A stretch of 64,000 nucleotides of DNA from Macrosoma leucophasiata. Taxonomy: Eukaryota; Arthropoda; Insecta; Lepidoptera; Hedylidae. Below the pieces are notes generated by a model, which searched no databases, was not told the DNA's origin, and saw only the letters and a list, made by a program, of their open reading frames with translations. The number at the start of each line of letters is the position of its first letter. Position 1 is the stretch's first letter. The translations under genes and the position numbers were made by a program. Positions 24,406-35,046 of the stretch are shown piece after piece. The stretch lies in contig JAWQUS010000007.1 of the NCBI GenBank assembly GCA_036365455.1, positions 16,322,001 to 16,386,000 on the forward strand, in the 5' to 3' direction.

Positions 24406-24705
24406 ACTGGTGGTAGAGCTCCAGTGACGGAGCTCGCGGGCGTAGGCACCACCGCATTACCTAATATACTTGCCGCTAAATGGTAGTGTTCTGCACTATC
24501 GTGTTCCGGTCAGGTGGTAATGTACGGCCCTGTAATTTCCGGCACAGAGGCGTAATACCTTAGGCCTCAGGAGTGGTAACGCATCTGCATTTTGACCTTG
24601 GTCTTTGTGTGGGTGTCTATAGGCTGCAGTCATCACTTAACATCAATGTGATCTGCATGCTTGTTTGCCACTTCGGTTACATAAAAAAAAAAAAAAAAAT
24701 AAAAA
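24406..24705 (+). mobile_element. Family A repeat, full length with A tail
   Basis: One of the best copies. It runs from ACTGGTGGTAGAGCTCCAGT through GCACCACCGCATTACC, GGTCAGGTGGTAATGTACGG, TTAGGCCTCAGGAGTGGTAA and GCATGCTTGTTTGCCACTTC to a long A-rich tail. The tail fixes the orientation and suggests a retroposed (SINE-like) element. The head is not a clear tRNA or 5S sequence, so the class is open. Confidence 0.8.
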
Positions 24706-24837
24706 AAAAAATTATTAACTTCTCAAGGATTCATTTTGGGACAGTAGTGTTGACTAGACAAAAGACCAATGCAAGATATGTACAAATAATAATTAACAAA
24801 AACGAAAACGGCGAAACAACTTTTATATCTTATTTTG

Positions 24838-25318
24838 AGTTATTCGTCATCTCGCACGACAATAATTCGCACGATCGGGCGACTTGGCACCTTTTGAATT
24901 TAAATAATATTTCTGTCGTCAATTCGCCCGACCATAAAATTGTGAGGTAACTAGGTACAGTCAACTACAAAAAATCTTTTTTTGAATGCTTATTATTTTA
25001 TGGCTTAATCAAAAATATGAAATAGAATCCACAATATCACAAAAGAATATGGCTTCTCACTAGGTATAACTACTACTTGTCTATATAGTGTACGACCGAT
25101 ATATTTTTTAGCTTTATGTATAAATCTGTTTCAAATATAAAACAACAGTGGTTAGTCGGTAGCAGTAGCAATGTGGTATCTAAAATTTAATTTCAAATTT
25201 ATTTACCTGTCTGTACTTTGTATGAGCGTGCGAGTTGACGACAGAAATATTAGGTAAATTCAAAAGGTGCCAAGTCGCCAAATCGTGCGAATTTTTGTCG
25301 TGAGAGACGACGAATAAC
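24838..25318. repeat. Foldback of two inverted related segments
   Basis: 24838-24960 and the reverse complement of about 25195-25318 share TTGGCACCTTTTGAATTT, AATATTTCTGTCGTCAA and AATTCGCACGAT at roughly 80 percent identity by eye. The intervening 230 bp is AT-rich. It could be a MITE with long inverted repeats or an old inverted duplication. Confidence 0.6.
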
Positions 25319-25699
25319 CCCTTATTTTGATGACCTAGGATAGGTAAAGTAAGAAATATGTCATGATTTTTTAATTTATATGTTGTTTTGATTATCTTCA
25401 TATCAACTAACTAAAGAGTTCGTTACTCCCCAAATACGCGATATTGGGCTATTCCAATTGTGTTTATCGTGTGATTATCGTAACGTGGCGCTGTCGTGCT
25501 CATGCACCATGAATATTCTCTATCAATCTTGTTACACAGCGTTTTGCAATTGCACTGACAATAGTCACGGAAAATTTCATGATATGTATTTTGTGAAATT
25601 GTGTTATAAAATCAACCCGACGCAATGGTTGGGTGGAAAATAGGTAACACCTAAATCAAATGGGTTAGGGTTGTTCAATACCATTTTCCTTGCAATATC

Positions 25700-25827
25700 T
25701 TCATATTTTCTTACCTTTTGAACCTTCCTTGGAATTCTAAACGAGTATTAAAAATTAGCCAAATCGGTTCGCCATTCTCGAGTTATAGTGAGATTAACAA
25801 ACGTCATTTCGTTTATATAATATAGAT
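25700..25827 (-). mobile_element. Helitron-like 5' fragment
   Basis: AAATTAGCCAAATCGGTTCG followed by TTCTCGAGTT and, at the end, TATAATATAGA. This is the 5' half of the 919-1177 family in reverse; the CTAG half is missing. Confidence 0.5.
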
Positions 25828-27159
25828 AGAAAGAAAGAAAAAAAAACATGTATTTGGCCCATAGCCCACGACATTTGTGCCGGATGGACAATGTTTTAAT
25901 TAACAATAAAAAAAAACAGATATACAAAATAATAAAAAGGCAATAAAATAATTTCCTAGACACAAAAAAATACAATACAAATAATCCAAAAAAAAAAACA
26001 TAGTTTTGTAATAGATGTCTCACACGGACGCGCCAAAAAGGTAACCAGACATCAGCAAGATGTCAGGTACTCGTAAACCTGACGCTGGTTTACAACTGGA
26101 ACCCGAGTAAATGGTAACTTGGGCTATATAGATAGATATGTAAAGTGTATGGTGTAATTATATACATAATATAAACCTTTTTATTAACCTTATACAACAT
26201 AGCCAAATTGTCAGATCGATACGTTATAAGTATGTACATAAATTATCGACTTCCATTAACGTTCTACAATACGTTACTTTCTAAATCTAGATGCTCATAT
26301 TAGGTACTACTTAGTAACTTTAATCAAGAATTTTATAACTGCTACACGTTTATGTTTACTAAGACTCGATAATAAATAAATGCTCAGTTGAACACTGTAT
26401 TTTGAACAAGGCAATTCAGGTTAGGGTTTTCAAAAAATATATTTGCGTGACTCGGCGGGCGCCACCGGGTCGCCTCGGCGTACAATTGTGTAGGTGGTCC
26501 TAGAAATAAAGCCCAAGTTACCATGACCCTCGCGTCATTGAGAATGTTCCGCTTTTTTGTTCGCAAATAGTTGTGCGAAGGGGGAAGGGACGGATCCTAT
26601 TTGGTTGGTGGGTTTTCTACGTGGCTAATATGAACAGGGCACGCGTATGGAAATTACACTGGAATCAATCACGAACCACCCAAATATGCCTTATAGACAG
26701 CACAAACAACGTCTATCTTATCTAATGGGTTTCCTATAAAGATTTTTATCTTTTATGATTTTTATTACGGTACGCAAACAGAAGTCGTAAACGATTAAAG
26801 ACTATTCTTTAATTGTCTCGGAAAACGTTAGGATCTACCTTTATTATACGCACTTTTAAATTGGATAAGGCACTAAGAATAATATAGCTTAGTTCTAGTG
26901 TGTAAGTATTGCCACGAATACTGACGAACGAAATATGAGGTTTTTAAAATTACTTATAAATTTAAATTCTGTGTAGCTTTTTGGCCAGTGTGTGTGTGTG
27001 TGTTGCCAGTGATGATATACAGGAAATTAAACGAAATCGTTCATAATGAGCCTCACATTGAAGCTCAAAACCACAAGTGCAATGGAGAAAGCTACGGTCG
27101 ACCTTGCACTGTGAGATCGAATTAGAAATGAGACAATCCACATAAGACTTGAAGATTTT
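25828..27159. other. Noncoding stretch with A-rich tracts and GT repeat
   Basis: Contains A-rich tracts to about 26000 and a (GT)n microsatellite near 26990-27003. No gene recognised; short minus frames here look random. Confidence 0.4.
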
Positions 27160-27452
27160 GTACCAGTGGTAGAGCTCCAGTGATGTAGCTCGCGGGCGTA
27201 GGCACCACCACATTACCTAATATACTTGCCGCTAAATGGTAGTGTTCCGCATTATCGTGTTCCGGTCAGGTGGTAATGTACGGGCCTGTAATTTCCGGAA
27301 CAGAGGCATAACATCTTAGGCCTCAGAAATGGTAACGCATCTGCATTTTGACCTCTAGTGTTTGTGTGAGTGTCTATAAGCTGCAGTCATCACTTTAAAT
27401 CAATGTGAACTGTGCATGCTTGTTTACAACTTTTATTACATAAAAAAAAAAG
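27160..27452 (+). mobile_element. Family A repeat, full length with A tail
   Basis: CAGTGGTAGAGCTCCAGTGA at the head, GCACCACCACATTACCTAAT, CAGTCATCACTTTAAATCA and an A-run after GCATGCTTGTTTACAACTTT. Both ends present. Confidence 0.8.
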
Positions 27453-28534
27453 AATCAAAGTAGCCGACGTAGCCCACCGAATAGGAAAATTCAGGAGTTT
27501 GTGCCAGTAAGCAGGTTATATAGCTCAGGAACTGACGAAAGGGTTCTCAGGTCAAGTGGCCACCGGGTACCGGAAGACGATGCGTGAACAGGCCTACAGA
27601 TGTCCTAGTGAACATCGCAAGCAATCACTGGATCAATGCAGCCAATAACCGTTCATTGTAGGCATCTTTGGGTTTGTTTCCTCTCAATTTTATGCAATTT
27701 AAAAACACACATTTCCGTACCCTTAAATCTAGTTTAAGGGCACGAAAGCTGTAGAAATGTATGTAAAATGCATGAAGTTATGTATTACATTATAATATTT
27801 TGAAACAACACACAGATGTCCACTTTCAACACGGATACGTATAATGTATCCCTTATGGTAATCTGTAGTCATATTGAACACACATAAAATCAGATAATAA
27901 AATACACATCAGTAAATTCAAAATCACTTACGTTTCAGAACGAGCCGGCAGCGGTGTCCTAGCATGCCAATAAAAATGTAAATGCTCTCAATAAAATTTT
28001 GCTTTGAAGTAGAGGCCACGGCCGCATCGGCTTTGATGTGGTCTCTATGTTATAATCATGGTGCCTTTTGTTAGTCCAATCATGGTCCAATCCGATGCGT
28101 AGGCAATCAACGGCTTAATCAGAAAAGTAGGACGCTGATTTACGTGAATTTTGTATCTCAAAATATGCTAACCTTTTTATGATTAAATAAAATTTATTAT
28201 GGCCCGTAACATGACGTTTTATTGAAATTCAATTTTGGAACTGCCAGTATGTTGTAACATTTCTTTACAGGAGGGGTGTTGGTGAAAAAACAAAACAATA
28301 CGTTTCTTTAAAAAAAAGTGTTTAGTTTAGGTTTGCAATAAATGTAGGTACCCAACGAGGCGTCCGAAAAGGAGAATGATACTGTTCCATACATTTTTGA
28401 GCCCAGGTGCAAACACTGTACAAATTATGTCATTTTCAAATGACTGTAAAATAAATAATTTGAAAATCGGACATTTTTTGAATTGCCAGTAATAGAACTA
28501 TATACGATTAAGTAAAAGATGGGATAGATTGCTA
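27453..28534. other. Noncoding stretch, nothing recognised
   Basis: No gene or named repeat identified. Confidence 0.3.
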
Positions 28535-28888
28535 AGGGGCCGATCAAGTATTACGTAAGCAGATTTATTACAATTCCTTACTCCCCCATCCCCCTTGTCA
28601 GCAAAAGTAAGCAAAGCTCTTACCCCCTCCCCCCAAGCTTACGTAAACATTTTTCAATTAATGTATTGTTTCTTTTTTATATAATAATTATAATGTTATA
28701 ATTATAATTTTAGAAATAAGAAAATATATTTAGGATAGAGATTAGATTTTACTGATGTAATAAGTAAATAACTACCGATGACGTAATCATCATCTAGACT
28801 CCCCTACCCCCCATGTCATCCAAAATAAGCAGAGAAAAGACCCCCCCGCCCCTCCCCATAGTGCTTACGTAATACTTGAACGGCCCCT
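28535..28888. mobile_element. MITE-like foldback element
   Basis: Terminal inverted repeats: AGGGGCCGATCAAGTATTAC at 28535 and, in reverse, AGGGGCCGTTCAAGTATTAC ending at 28888; the match continues through GTAAGCA. Secondary C-rich blocks (CCCCCATCCCCC) occur on both sides. About 354 bp, noncoding. The transposase family cannot be read from it. Confidence 0.65.
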
Positions 28889-29051
28889 AACTGATAACTT
28901 TATTACAAAATGTACTGTGTAATCGGTTAACCAGTGACGATTTTGCTTAAACTTAAATTTGTAATTTCAATTCTGACACAACAAGGTTGATGTATAAAGA
29001 AAACACCGGGAACTAACAGTTAATTCCGTTTTTAAATTTATTTGACCGATA
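28889..29051. other. Noncoding spacer
   Basis: AT-rich spacer without recognisable content. Confidence 0.3.
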
Positions 29052-29335
29052 TCTATATCTATATTATACAAATAAATAAAATTGGAGTGTCTGTTTGTAA
29101 TATTAAAATAACCGCTTTTTAATAGATGCATATGTATGTATACACAGTACGTATACCAAAACCATATTTTTTACCATTTTTGTCTGTCTGTTTGTTCCCG
29201 CTAATTTCGGAAACGGCTGGACCGATTATGACGGGACTTTAACTGGACCTTATGTAATAAGGAGTAACTTTATTCAAGCTGCGATCACGACTTCGTCCGG
29301 TGTCATCACGGGGACGAAGTCACGGGCACAGCCAG
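29052..29335 (+). mobile_element. Helitron-like element, GACGAAGTC end type
   Basis: Starts TCTATATCTATATTATACAA after A, includes GAAACGGCTGGACCGATTATG and ends GGGCACAGCCAG before T (CCAG in place of CTAG). A reversed relative lies at 62631-62941. Confidence 0.6.
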
Positions 29336-29396
29336 TTTATAATAATATGGGAGGTTTATGACGTGTAAACCTCACCTCATATCATTGTTTTTATAT

Positions 29397-29555
29397 TATT
29401 TTTCACAATAACACATGCTAGTGAAATATATTTTTTAAAGAAAAAATGAGGTGGCTCTACCACCTCTTCTTTCCTTCACATTTATTGCATTGCCTTATAG
29501 TAGCATTTTTTCTTTAAAAAATATATTTCACTAGCATGTGTTATTGTGAAAAATA
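29397..29555. repeat. Perfect inverted repeat, 52-bp arms, 55-bp spacer
   Basis: 29397-29448 is the exact reverse complement of 29504-29555, beginning TATTTTTCACAATAACACAT. The spacer holds GAGGTGGCTCTACCACCTC, itself palindromic. The right arm abuts a family A copy. Absence of any mismatch in 52 bp implies recent origin or an assembly foldback. Confidence 0.85.
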
Positions 29556-29815
29556 GTGACAAGGCTCGCGAGCGAAGGCACCACCGCATTACCTATTAAA
29601 CTTGCCGTTAAATTGTAGTGTTCAGAACTATCGTGATCCGGTCAGGAGGTAGTATATGATATGGCCCTGTTATTTCCGGCACAGAGGCATAACACCTTAG
29701 GCCTCAGGAGTGGTAACGCATCTGCATTTTGACCTTGGTCTTTGTGTGGGTGTCTATAGGTTGCAGTCATCACTTAACATCAATGTGAACTACATGCTTG
29801 TTTGCCACATCTGCC
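29556..29815 (+). repeat. Family A repeat, missing extreme head
   Basis: GTGACAAGGCTCGCGAGCG, CACCACCGCATTACC, CTTAGGCCTCAGGAGTGGTA and CTACATGCTTGTTTGCCACA. The head up to GAGCTCC is replaced by the inverted repeat arm. Confidence 0.75.
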
Positions 29816-30590
29816 ACTTGCCAAAAGGGCTACTGATTTCTGTGATTCATCTTTAAAAAGTAGTAAAATCTTAAACGTGTCCAATACTAAAAAGTATTTT
29901 ATAAAAATTTTGTTTGACCTATGACCCCTGTTGTTGTGGAGCCCCGATAGGTGCCTTGCGGAGTTCCAGGGCTCCACGAAGCTGTGAGTAAAGTTGGATT
30001 AGGCAATGCGTTGGTGCTTGCTTTTTGGTTCACCACTAGTAGTTTCTTTCAGTCTTTGTAGTTAGGAACGATTTATACCGACGTACAATCTCCGCTTGCA
30101 TCGGATGTTACTGGTTACTTATTATTGTTTATTCATAAAATTCGATACAAGAAAATAATGCTACGCATTGGCGTCTTATAAACTTATTCATAGAATAATA
30201 CACGGCGGATGTTCAGGGGTGGAAGAATTTCAATATGTATAATGTTATGCAGGTTGATTCTTTGAGCTCGGGTCGGACATGGAACATTTGAATAAACCGA
30301 TATCGTGGGAGCCGAGCAAAATATTGTCCGGACCTCGCTGTGTTTAGCCGTACCCCGGAAAGTATGTTTTGCCTCGGAGAGGCGCACCGTTATTAGATCC
30401 GAAGTAGCGCGCCTCGTGACTTCGATACGGCTACAACAATTATTGATATAAGATATTTGAAAAAACAAATGGAAATACGGATTAGTTTTACCTAGATTTG
30501 AACTGTTATTTTTCCAAGTACTCAACACAAAACATCTTTCGAAAAACATCAATATTACATACTGAATCATACAAAGAATGTAGAAGTGAA
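29816..30590. other. Noncoding stretch, no gene supported
   Basis: A 146-codon minus frame (30184-30624) crosses it and ends in a perfect palindrome. I see no domain, and the frame is AT-driven at its start. Not called as a gene. Confidence 0.35.
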
Positions 30591-30651
30591 ATAATTTCAA
30601 TATCAAAATTAACTTCATGAACAATTAAGTTAATTTTGATATTGAAATTAT
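30591..30651. repeat. Perfect hairpin, 25-bp arms, 11-nt loop
   Basis: 30591-30615 (ATAATTTCAATATCAAAATT onward) is exactly complementary to 30627-30651; the loop is CATGAACAATT. Confidence 0.85.
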
Positions 30652-30724
30652 AAGTTTACCACTTTCAGCCACTTTTAGTTTTTCTGTCTCATACGATTTA
30701 ACTCCAATTTTCATATTTTTTGTC

Positions 30725-31019
30725 TATACAATGTGTCCCAGGGATAAGTGACCGCCCGGCGAATTTTGAATATTTGTACAAAATTAAAGATAATTACTCT
30801 TATATATATGGGTCCTACCGGCTTTGGTTTTTTTTAAATTATATTTTAAGTTTTTAGTAAATACGCGTGACGTGTTGCAATTTTTTAAAGATATTTCCTT
30901 AGTTTTTACATCTTTCTTCATTCATTTTTTTATTGACTAGCCGAAATTTAATCAAATAAAATTATCGAATATATTCGAAATACGCCGGGCGGTCACTTAT
31001 CCCTGGGAAACATTGTATA
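30725..31019. mobile_element. TA-flanked MITE with long terminal inverted repeats
   Basis: Left end TACAATGTGTCCCAGGGATA and the right end read in reverse, TACAATGTTTCCCAGGGATA, both continue as AGTGACCGCCCGGCG. TA dinucleotides flank 30727-31017. TA duplications and this layout are typical of Tc1/mariner-type non-autonomous elements. The interior is AT-rich and noncoding. Confidence 0.75.
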
Positions 31020-31894
31020 TCCCATCTGCAAGTCGCTATTATATGAAATGATAAAAAGTAGTGACTTCATACCTATTCAATATCCCCATTTACTTATTAC
31101 TTAGCGTTCCATTGTACAAGCTAACCTGTTATTAAAAACAGGGACATAAGTCATTATTTTATTACGATAACCCAATGCGAATTGGTGGAAATCAACAGCC
31201 TACTACCGAAATTTCCTAAGCCAGTTACCGTAATTAAGCGATATCCGGGATCAACGAGTCTTCCGAAACACGGAAAATGCCAGAGAAAATTGCCACTAAA
31301 TGGCCTTTGTCATAGAGGTGTTGACCACGCCTGTTAGTGTTTAGCCTTAACGATCGTATTGAACATTGAAGATCCACTCGTATGTACTATGTACCACCAC
31401 GTAAAGCGATATATATTCATGACGATAGTTTCAGGTATATATTTGGGACAATTGATTGCATTAAAACAAAAAAAAAAAGACCGTTAACATTTATTTGATT
31501 TCTCTGTCAACTATGGCCTTGAAAAAGTTGAAAAAGTTTTTGAGTTTACTCGCCGATAACTTGCTCTTCGTACATGGTAACTCTTCTTATGTATTATTTT
31601 TATGTAATTCAAGACAAACATGCAACTCAAACTGGTGGTAAGTGAATACCTTTTTTGGAGGGGTTCAGGGTACCCCTGAAACCCTCCACCACATTTCGGA
31701 TTTGGTTTTTTCCCTCTCTGGATTTCTCTCTTGGCTTCGCCGGTGTGGGGACAACCATCGGGTACTGAGTCATGGCGTTAACACACAGCTGGAGGGAGGG
31801 GGAGGGTGGTAAGTGAATACCTACAAACAAAAATCCTGAAACTGAACATGTTTACATAGTAAACACACCCACTAACTAAAAGTCTCGAAGCAGG
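31020..31894. other. Noncoding stretch, nothing recognised
   Basis: Mixed sequence. GGTAAGTGAATACCT occurs at about 31635 and 31807, flanking a 170-bp GC-richer stretch as a short direct repeat. No gene identified. Confidence 0.35.
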
Positions 31895-32150
31895 CTGCAT
31901 CAAAAAATCTTCGTCGTAGGCACCAGCGTGTTACCTAATCTATCTGTCGCCAAATAGTAGTGTTCAGCACTATCGTGTTGCGGTTAGACGATAATATACC
32001 ACATAGTCATTACAACTTAGATCTCAGAGGTGGCAACGCATCTGCATTTTGACCTCTGGTTTTTGTGTAGATTTCTATAGGCTGCAGTCATTACTTACCA
32101 TCAATGTGAGCTGCATGCTTGCTTGCCACCTTCGTTACACAAAAAAAGGT
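31895..32150 (+). repeat. Family A repeat, diverged
   Basis: GTAGGCACCAGCGTGTTACC, GTTCAGCACTATCGTGTTGC, GAGGTGGCAACGCATCTGCA and CTGCATGCTTGCTTGCCACC, then an A-run. Confidence 0.7.
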
Positions 32151-32584
32151 TCAGAAATAATTTTGAACCCAAGAAAGCTCTATGCCGAAATAACGGAACC
32201 AAATATTATCATTTTTGCCAAATAAAGTTTTATTAACACTATCTAAGGTGATAATAGCATCGTAAACCGTGATGAGGCGACGAGCTCAGCAAATCTATCG
32301 ACCAATGTGTCCTGCAATCATTACACGGTGTACTCACACTTACATTAACGCTGCCAGATGAAAGATAAACATTTGATGTGAGAATAGGGCAAATCCGTAT
32401 TCTCGTCACACGGACATAGTTAATTCAATAGCTGATTGGATTTTGGGGCACGCTGATCTCAAGGGCTATTTATAGCTCGCGACTATACGGATGCGCTGAC
32501 AATAGGATATTGGTATTGTATAAGGGCGTTGGAAAGTTATAGTTGTAAACATTACGTCACGCTTAGCCAATTGGTTACTAAGGA

Positions 32585-32680
32585 ATACAAATCTCGCGAG
32601 AATGGGACTCAAGCGAGATCTCGCGAGTTTATAAATAAGAATACTGCGAGATCTCGCCAATTCCGAGATCTCGCGTGATT
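32585..32680. repeat. Cluster of GAGATCTCGCGAG palindromic motifs
   Basis: Four overlapping variants of CGCGAGATCTCGCG occur within about 95 bp (32591, 32613, 32646, 32664). The same motif forms the inverted repeat at 48781-48870, so it probably marks a short foldback element. Confidence 0.6.
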
Positions 32681-32834
32681 GTCAGTTTTATGTGTTTTTT
32701 TTTTGCAAATAATCATAATATTTAAATAAATTAGGAAAAAAAAAAGTATAATAAGATAAACATTTAATTTCACGTTTTTTTTTTCAAAAGACTTTTATGC
32801 ATCAAACATTGTTGGAGTCAAAATTATAGACATA

Positions 32835-33015
32835 CTAGCTGCCCAGACAAACTACGTACCGCGTTACAGGTAAAAAAATTAAATGTCCCAAAATTCGAAA
32901 AAACAAATTAGTGAGAATAATTTAGGGATATAAAAAAAGACTACAACCGATTCTCAAATATACACAAAAAAATCATAATGATCGGTCCAGCCGTTCCGGA
33001 GGAGTATTGTAAATA
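32835..33015 (-). mobile_element. Degraded Helitron-like element
   Basis: Plus-strand A then CTAGCTGCCCAGACAAACTA at the CTAG end and GATCGGTCCAGCCGTTCCGG farther in. The TC end was not identified. Confidence 0.5.
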
Positions 33016-33461
33016 AAAAAAAATAAATACATATCTAAACATGTTATATCAGTTCATGTATTATGATTATAACTCAATTTTCTAAACGGGGTGTTTGAGG
33101 GTGTGCGTTGTTCCCGTTACACGTTGTACGAGTATAGATAGCGGTCATCCAAGTTGACGACGCTTAAATCAAATAGTTAAAATGTTTTGTATCAAATAAC
33201 CTCATCTACATCTGACTTACTTAAAAAATCCAAATCTGAGGCGCCTTATTGAATTAAATTAAGTGTATTATGTATGTAAACGGTATTATTATATAGTTCA
33301 CTATAGTGGCCAGTTATTTTGCGGATAGACTGTTTATTTGGCAAACACATATTATTTTAAGCTGATTTTCCTGATGATGATAATTAACAAGATTATCTAC
33401 GAAACAAGGATTGTCTATTGTTTATTTTCGTATTTGTTATTACGTATCTAATGTATTTTTA

Positions 33462-33632
33462 TGAATAAGGGGGTAATGCTGACCAAATGATTAAAATACT
33501 TACCCCCTTTAAATACGTTTTAGCTATAGAATGCTTTGTCTTTGTCAGTTGCATTGTCAAATGTGCAGGATAGAAAAAGACAAAGGAGAGATTAGCAACA
33601 CTTTAGCTAAAATATGTTTATGAATAAGGGGG
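33462..33632. mobile_element. Short MITE (CCCCCTTATTCATAAAC ends)
   Basis: The right end ATGAATAAGGGGG and internal GACAAAGGAGAGATTAGCAA and CTTTAGCTAAAAT match the element at 45280-45427. The left terminal repeat is rearranged: ATGAATAAGGGGG recurs in direct orientation near 33462 and TTACCCCCTTT near 33500 lacks a few bases. Confidence 0.6.
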
Positions 33633-33737
33633 TTACTGTTTTGGTGGCTTACTTCTCAATTCTAATTCACATAAATAATCCGATAATCTGTGGGTTTGGG
33701 AATGGAAATTTCACTCGCATTGTTTTTATATTTTATT

Positions 33738-34115
33738 TTTATATAAATATAATTAATAATTATTATGGGTAATAAAAGCGACTTCTTTACGATATTTAAT
33801 AAATTCGAAAAGTTGTATCGGTTGCCTAATCGGTTGTCATTGTTGACAATAGATGTCGCTACTGCCGCCCCAAGGCAATGCAATTAATTTGAAGGAAAGA
33901 TTCGTTCGACAATCAGGTGTAGACTTCGGTAGCTCGGGTGGAAGAGCGGTTGGACAAGAGATCCCAGTGGTCGCGGGTTCAAGTCCCGCCTGAAGTCAAT
34001 TTTTTCAAAAGCGATCTCTTTGCGTCATTTGATAAACTGGACAGTTTGTTTTATCGTTTGTCACTGTTGGCAATAGATGTCGCTAATGCAATAAATGTGA
34101 AGGAAAGAAAGGTTT
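33738..34115 (+). repeat. Composite tRNA-like repeat
   Basis: A tRNA-like core (33922-33997) has a 7-bp acceptor stem (GACTTCG/TGAAGTC, with G-T), A-box TAGCTCGGGTGG, a perfect T stem around GGTTCAAGTCC, but no good anticodon stem. On both sides lie related segments ending AATAGATGTCGCTA...AAGGAAAGA (about 33765-33903 and 34005-34115), so the core sits between direct repeats. A second copy with the upstream flank is at 62150-62380. Most likely a tRNA-derived SINE, less likely a decayed tRNA gene. Confidence 0.6.
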
Positions 34116-34300
34116 CTCTCGATTTCTGTACGATTCCATCATCACATGCTGATTTCATAATAATGGTAATTGGTAATGGGACCACCGCGGAAGTATAGGC
34201 TTTCAAATTAAAAAAAAAATTTGCAAATCGGCCCACAAACGCCGGAGAAATTGCGTGACATACAGAAAAACGGTACGGTTTCCAAGTAACGGCCATTTAA
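34110..34300 (-). repeat. Family B repeat, partial
   Basis: In reverse it carries GTTTGTGGGCCGATTTGC, GCCTATACTTCCGCGGTGGT and GATGGAATCGTACAGAAATC, matching the fuller copy at 45650-45890 at moderate identity. Confidence 0.5.
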
Positions 34301-34981
34301 AAAAAACTCAAAAATGTTATGTATTCTGAGTTAAAATTTTTGGCAATACAGAGTTTATCAACTGTATGATTTACTGTTACGGAATTTCAAGTAGCTACGC
34401 TGATTATATTCATAGCAAAGCAGATCCAAAAGTACAGATTTTTTCAGAAAAAATACTAAATATCATTAGTTTATCTAAGTATTTCTAATTTACTATCACT
34501 CAACTTTGATTGCTCATACTGATAAAAAAAAAACTTAGCTGACAAGGTAAGTTTGCCACTCAAATTGTCGGCCTTCAGCCCTAATGTATTATGCTCTACA
34601 TCTTTGCAAACACGGTCTTTTCGCTAATCTAGCATAGTCTTTTCTATTTATTTTTATTTTCGGCAGCTACATTGGTAATTAAATAAACTTTTAACTGAAA
34701 ATAAACTGAATCACTAATGAAACTAGCCCTTTACAATTAAAGAAAAATAAATAACTCAGTAATAAATTAACAAATGTGGTTAATCATTACTCCATTTTTG
34801 GACTATATTTTTTTATTTTTGTTTACTTTGACATATTAATAAACGTATCAGTTGTTATTCGCTTTAATTTTATATTTAGAAATTTAACCTATCACAAACA
34901 AATTCTATTAATTCCCAGTGATTAGATAAGTTTTTGAGTTTCAGTTTGAATTACATTAAAAAGTGAAAAAAATCGTAGTCA
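34301..34981. other. Noncoding 3' flank of the P450 gene
   Basis: AT-rich sequence downstream of the P450 gene. No repeat or exon recognised. Confidence 0.4.
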
Positions 34982-34987
34982 TTTATT
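34982..34987 (-). terminator. Poly(A) signal of the P450 gene
   Basis: The minus strand reads AATAAA about 60 nt after the P450 stop codon, the first canonical signal downstream. Cleavage would be expected some 10-30 nt further on. Confidence 0.6.
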
Positions 34988-35046
34988 TTCCGCCTATACC
35001 AAACGATTTATCCATTTGCAATATAGAAATATTATTTTCTTAGGAA

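Noticed and set aside
24573..24950. 125-codon plus-strand frame
   Set aside because: It runs through the family A repeat, its A-tail (a lysine run) and a foldback element, so it is not a gene.
30184..30624. 146-codon minus-strand open frame
   Set aside because: Its N-terminal part is encoded by one arm of a palindrome and the rest has no recognisable family features.
33922..33997. Possible functional tRNA gene
   Set aside because: The acceptor and T arms are good but the anticodon stem is poor, and the core is embedded in a repeated composite unit.
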